Assembly: GCA_937926205.1 (NCBI GenBank)
Contig: CALEYL010000079.1
Coordinates: 45,086-109,085, forward strand
DNA: 64,000 nucleotides
Direction: 5' to 3'
Source: an uncultured Saprospiraceae bacterium
GTDB taxonomy: Bacteria; Bacteroidota; Bacteroidia; Chitinophagales; Saprospiraceae
A program made the position numbers and the translations under genes. The notes under the pieces are model-generated. The model was not told the DNA's origin. It saw only the letters and a program-made list of their open reading frames with translations, and did no database searches. Positions within the stretch are counted from its first letter, which is position 1, and each line of letters opens with the position of its first letter. Shown here piece after piece: positions 62,146 through 64,000 of the stretch.

Positions 62146-62686
62146 GCTTTGCGTTTGTTTTTTTTAGCACCGATTCCATTTGTTCAATGAAATGCGGCAG
62201 AGAAGGGCGCCGGGATACGTCAATCATCAGGTCAAAATACCAATCGCTGTCCATCTCGGGGCCAACTTTAAAACCTGCCTGAGATAGTGCAACGATGTAA
62301 GTGGCCGGTACTTTTGCCCGGATATCAAGGTTGATGAGCATGTCAAATTTCTGATCGATAAATGCTTCTGCCTCCGGGCTTTTCGGACACAGCGCCCAGT
62401 TGATCTGTTTTGGCCCGAAAGCGTGGAAAGATAAACCAGACAGGTCTTCGGGCTGGTCTTTCAGATAAAAACCCAGCATCTGTACCCTTTTGCCCTGGTC
62501 TTTTAATTTCTGGGCATAACGCAGCACGATTTCCCGGGTTTCCGGTTCTGTGGCGTCAAATAACAGCCCTATGTTTTTGCAATTATCCAGATTGGCCGGT
62601 TTTTTAGACGTCGGCGCAGGTTTGGCACGCAGCCGCTTTTCGAGAAAATATCGGTGAGCGGCCATACGAATATGCTGAGGAATCAT
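62126..62686 (-). CDS. DUF6913-like conserved protein
   Basis: A 186-aa protein with a basic N-terminus (RYFLEKRLRAKPAPTSKKP) and a globular part (NIGLLFDATEPETREIVLRYA, AFIDQKFDMLINLD, GPEMDSDWYFDLMIDV) that matches the Bacteroidota DUF6913 family, usually next to dapA. Function unknown. It lies 84 bp after accA and overlaps dapA. Confidence 0.82.
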   Translation of the reverse strand: MIPQHIRMAAHRYFLEKRLRAKPAPTSKKPANLDNCKNIGLLFDATEPETREIVLRYAQKLKDQGKRVQMLGFYLKDQPEDLSGLSFHAFGPKQINWALCPKSPEAEAFIDQKFDMLINLDIRAKVPATYIVALSQAGFKVGPEMDSDWYFDLMIDVSRRPSLPHFIEQMESVLKKTNAKHVPIEV

Positions 62687-62770
62687 AGCTTGTAGCGATT
62701 GAATTTATGTTTCCCTGCGCTTTGATCACACACAGGCAGCTTTCAGAACGACATCTGGCAGTGAGCGGGC

Positions 62771-63766
62771 CTATTTCTTCTTCTTTTCCGGTACCTCTAT
62801 GCTGTCTTCGGGTAAAGCCACATCATAAACGCCCATGTTGGCAAATTTATTGATCCGGGCCTCGATACGTTCATCCGGGTTCATGTCCGTCAATTCTGCC
62901 AGCGCTTTTTTCAACTGCTTCTTCAGCAGTTTTGCCATTTCCTCGCGGTTGGAATGAGCGCCGCCTACTGGTTCCTTAATAATCCCGTCGATGAGTTTGT
63001 TCTCAAACATGTCATCGGCCGTCAGTTTCAGCGCCTCGGCCGCTCTTTCTTTGTAGTCCCAGCTATGCCACAGAATGGAAGAGCAGGATTCCGGAGAGAT
63101 GACAGAGTACCAGGTGTTTTCAAGCATATACACGCGATCACCCAGCCCGATTCCTATAGCGCCCCCCGAGGCGCCCTCGCCGATGATGACGCAAATGGTT
63201 GGCACCCGAAGTTGAGCCATTTCAAACAGGTTGCGCGCGATGGCTTCAGCCTGACCACGATCCTCTGCTTCTATACCCGGAAAAGCCCCCGGTGTATCGA
63301 TGAGGCAGATGACCGGAAAATTGAAACGCTCGGCCAGTTTCATCAGGCGCAGGGCCTTGCGGTAACCTTCGGGATAAGCCATACCGAAGTTTCGATACTG
63401 GCGCATTTTGGTGTTGACCCCTTTCTGGTGTCCCAGAATGACCACCGTTTGGCCGTCTAAACTGGCAAGTCCGCCTACAATGGCTTTGTCGTCCTGAAAA
63501 CAACGGTCGCCATGCAACTCCACAAACTTCTTACACATCTGACTGATGTAGTAAAGCGTGTAGGGCCGCTCCGGATGCCGCGACAACTGGACTCTTTGCC
63601 AGCCGCTGAGATTGCCGTAGATTTCCTTTCGGGTGTTTTTTATTTTGTTTTCCAGTTCTTTGAGCATCTCGGTCACATCCACTGCACCTTCTTCGCCGAC
63701 TTGCTTGATCTTTTCAAGTTGTTCGTACAACTTTTCTAAAGGTTTTTCAAATTCCAGAAAGACCAT
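62771..63766 (-). CDS. accA: Acetyl-CoA carboxylase carboxyltransferase subunit alpha
   Basis: A 331-aa carboxyltransferase alpha subunit (fatty-acid synthesis) with the family's N-terminal helix (LEFEKPLEKLYEQLEKIKQ), crotonase-fold core (CLIDTPGAFPG, IGEGASGGAIGIGLGDRVYML, WYSVISPESCSSILW) and C-terminal helices. It makes malonyl-CoA together with AccD, which is not encoded here. First gene of the minus-strand run. Confidence 0.97.
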   Translation of the reverse strand: MVFLEFEKPLEKLYEQLEKIKQVGEEGAVDVTEMLKELENKIKNTRKEIYGNLSGWQRVQLSRHPERPYTLYYISQMCKKFVELHGDRCFQDDKAIVGGLASLDGQTVVILGHQKGVNTKMRQYRNFGMAYPEGYRKALRLMKLAERFNFPVICLIDTPGAFPGIEAEDRGQAEAIARNLFEMAQLRVPTICVIIGEGASGGAIGIGLGDRVYMLENTWYSVISPESCSSILWHSWDYKERAAEALKLTADDMFENKLIDGIIKEPVGGAHSNREEMAKLLKKQLKKALAELTDMNPDERIEARINKFANMGVYDVALPEDSIEVPEKKKK

Positions 63767-63807
63767 GTGCTTTTAGTTTTGTTCCCCGCGCCGACCGACG
63801 CGAAGGG

Positions 63808-63815
63808 CAAAGTTA
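63808..63815 (-). promoter_or_regulatory. -7 box (TAACTTTG) of accA
   Basis: A perfect TAnnTTTG match on the minus strand, 42 bp before the accA ATG at 63766. No clear -33 element. Confidence 0.5.
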
Positions 63816-63874
63816 GCAATAAGGTGGTAGTTATTGGACGACGAGAAAAAAAATGAAACTTTTTCTGCACAATG

Positions 63875-63907
63875 TTTGCTTTATTCTGCTGCACAAGTAT
63901 ATCTTTG
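63875..63907 (+). promoter_or_regulatory. Promoter of the tRNA gene (TTTG-N21-TATCTTTG)
   Basis: TTTG at 63875-63878 and TATCTTTG at 63900-63907 match the Bacteroidota consensus. The transcript would start about 30 bases before the tRNA. Confidence 0.65.
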
Positions 63908-63945
63908 CACTCGCTTTAAAGAACAACGGTTCTGGAAGCAGTTTT

Positions 63946-64000
63946 GGTTCGGTAGTTCAGTTGGTTAGAATACCTGTCCCGATTAGCATCGGGAGGGTCG
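63946..64000 (+). tRNA. tRNA gene, Asp-type 5' half, cut by the window edge; anticodon arm abnormal
   Basis: GGTTCGG (acceptor), TA, GTTC-AGTTGGTTA-GAAT (D-arm) match the tRNA-Asp body of Bacteroidota as I recall it. After GAATACCTG, where an Asp tRNA has its anticodon arm, the sequence is TCCCGAT-TAGC-ATCGGGA, a 7-bp stem with a 4-nt loop, then GGGTCG. No 5-bp stem with a 7-nt anticodon loop can be built. The 3' half lies outside the window. It may be a pseudo-tRNA, an insertion of a palindromic element, or an assembly error. Confidence 0.6.

Noticed and set aside
1..64000. CRISPR arrays, integrases, insertion sequences, phage genes, rRNA operon
   Set aside because: None was visible on either strand; repeats found are short regulatory or hairpin elements only.

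Overview
The window looks like a Bacteroidota chromosome segment, most likely from the Saprospiria group (Saprospiraceae or Lewinellaceae relatives). Four things point there: several proteins end in type IX secretion (T9SS) sorting domains, a PorZ-like protein and many Bacteroidota-only families are present (DUF4837, DUF6089 and DUF6913-like), promoters carry the Bacteroidota -7 box TAnnTTTG, and the gene content is otherwise ordinary housekeeping. I saw no CRISPR array, no insertion sequence, no integrase and no phage block.

Layout. 0.2-9 kb: a giant (2900 aa) secreted mosaic adhesin-like protein with PKD, HYR, choice-of-anchor L and Calx-beta domains and a T9SS tail. 9-15 kb: a Uma2-type nuclease, a retropepsin-like protease, a protein built of two related helical units that resemble effector-associated domains, and a divergent LytS/LytTR-type two-component pair. 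Three pairs of ATTCGGT direct repeats, each with a 21-bp period, lie in this 5 kb and look like the operators of that regulator. One pair sits in front of a possible small RNA. 15-24 kb: a membrane methyltransferase, an orphan relative of SWIM proteins, isoaspartyl peptidase, a flippase, uvrC, and a 663-aa protein that appears to combine beta/gamma-crystallin domains, a Cry-toxin-like helical domain and a jacalin-like lectin domain. 24-28.8 kb: CoA pyrophosphatase diverging from a MarR regulator and a tyrosine/homogentisate catabolic operon (hmgA, small gene, hppD, CAT-like acetyltransferase). 28.8-36 kb: acyltransferase plus lpxK, nadD, and two LamG proteins flanking ybaB. 36-44.5 kb: a membrane-anchored propeller protein, a cold-shock protein, an SDR, the iscS-iscU-iscA iron-sulfur cluster operon, a DUF4837 lipoprotein and a MoxR ATPase. 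44.8-52 kb: porZ, a glycosyltransferase with an extra C-terminal domain, a DUF6089 barrel, pgeF, an outer-membrane protein and lipA. 52-54 kb: a toxin-antitoxin pair whose PIN toxin is frameshifted, DinB, and a sugar nucleotidyltransferase. 54-57 kb: two T9SS cargo proteins. 57-63.8 kb: a mostly minus-strand run (accA, DUF6913-like, dapA, LolE-like permease, small gene, two cyclophilin lipoproteins, polyphosphate glucokinase). The window ends inside an Asp-type tRNA gene whose anticodon arm looks abnormal.

The most notable items are the crystallin/Cry-like/jacalin protein, the LytTR operator set with its candidate small RNA and EAD-like target gene, the broken PIN toxin, and the odd tRNA. All functional calls come from reading motifs by eye; no database search was run.
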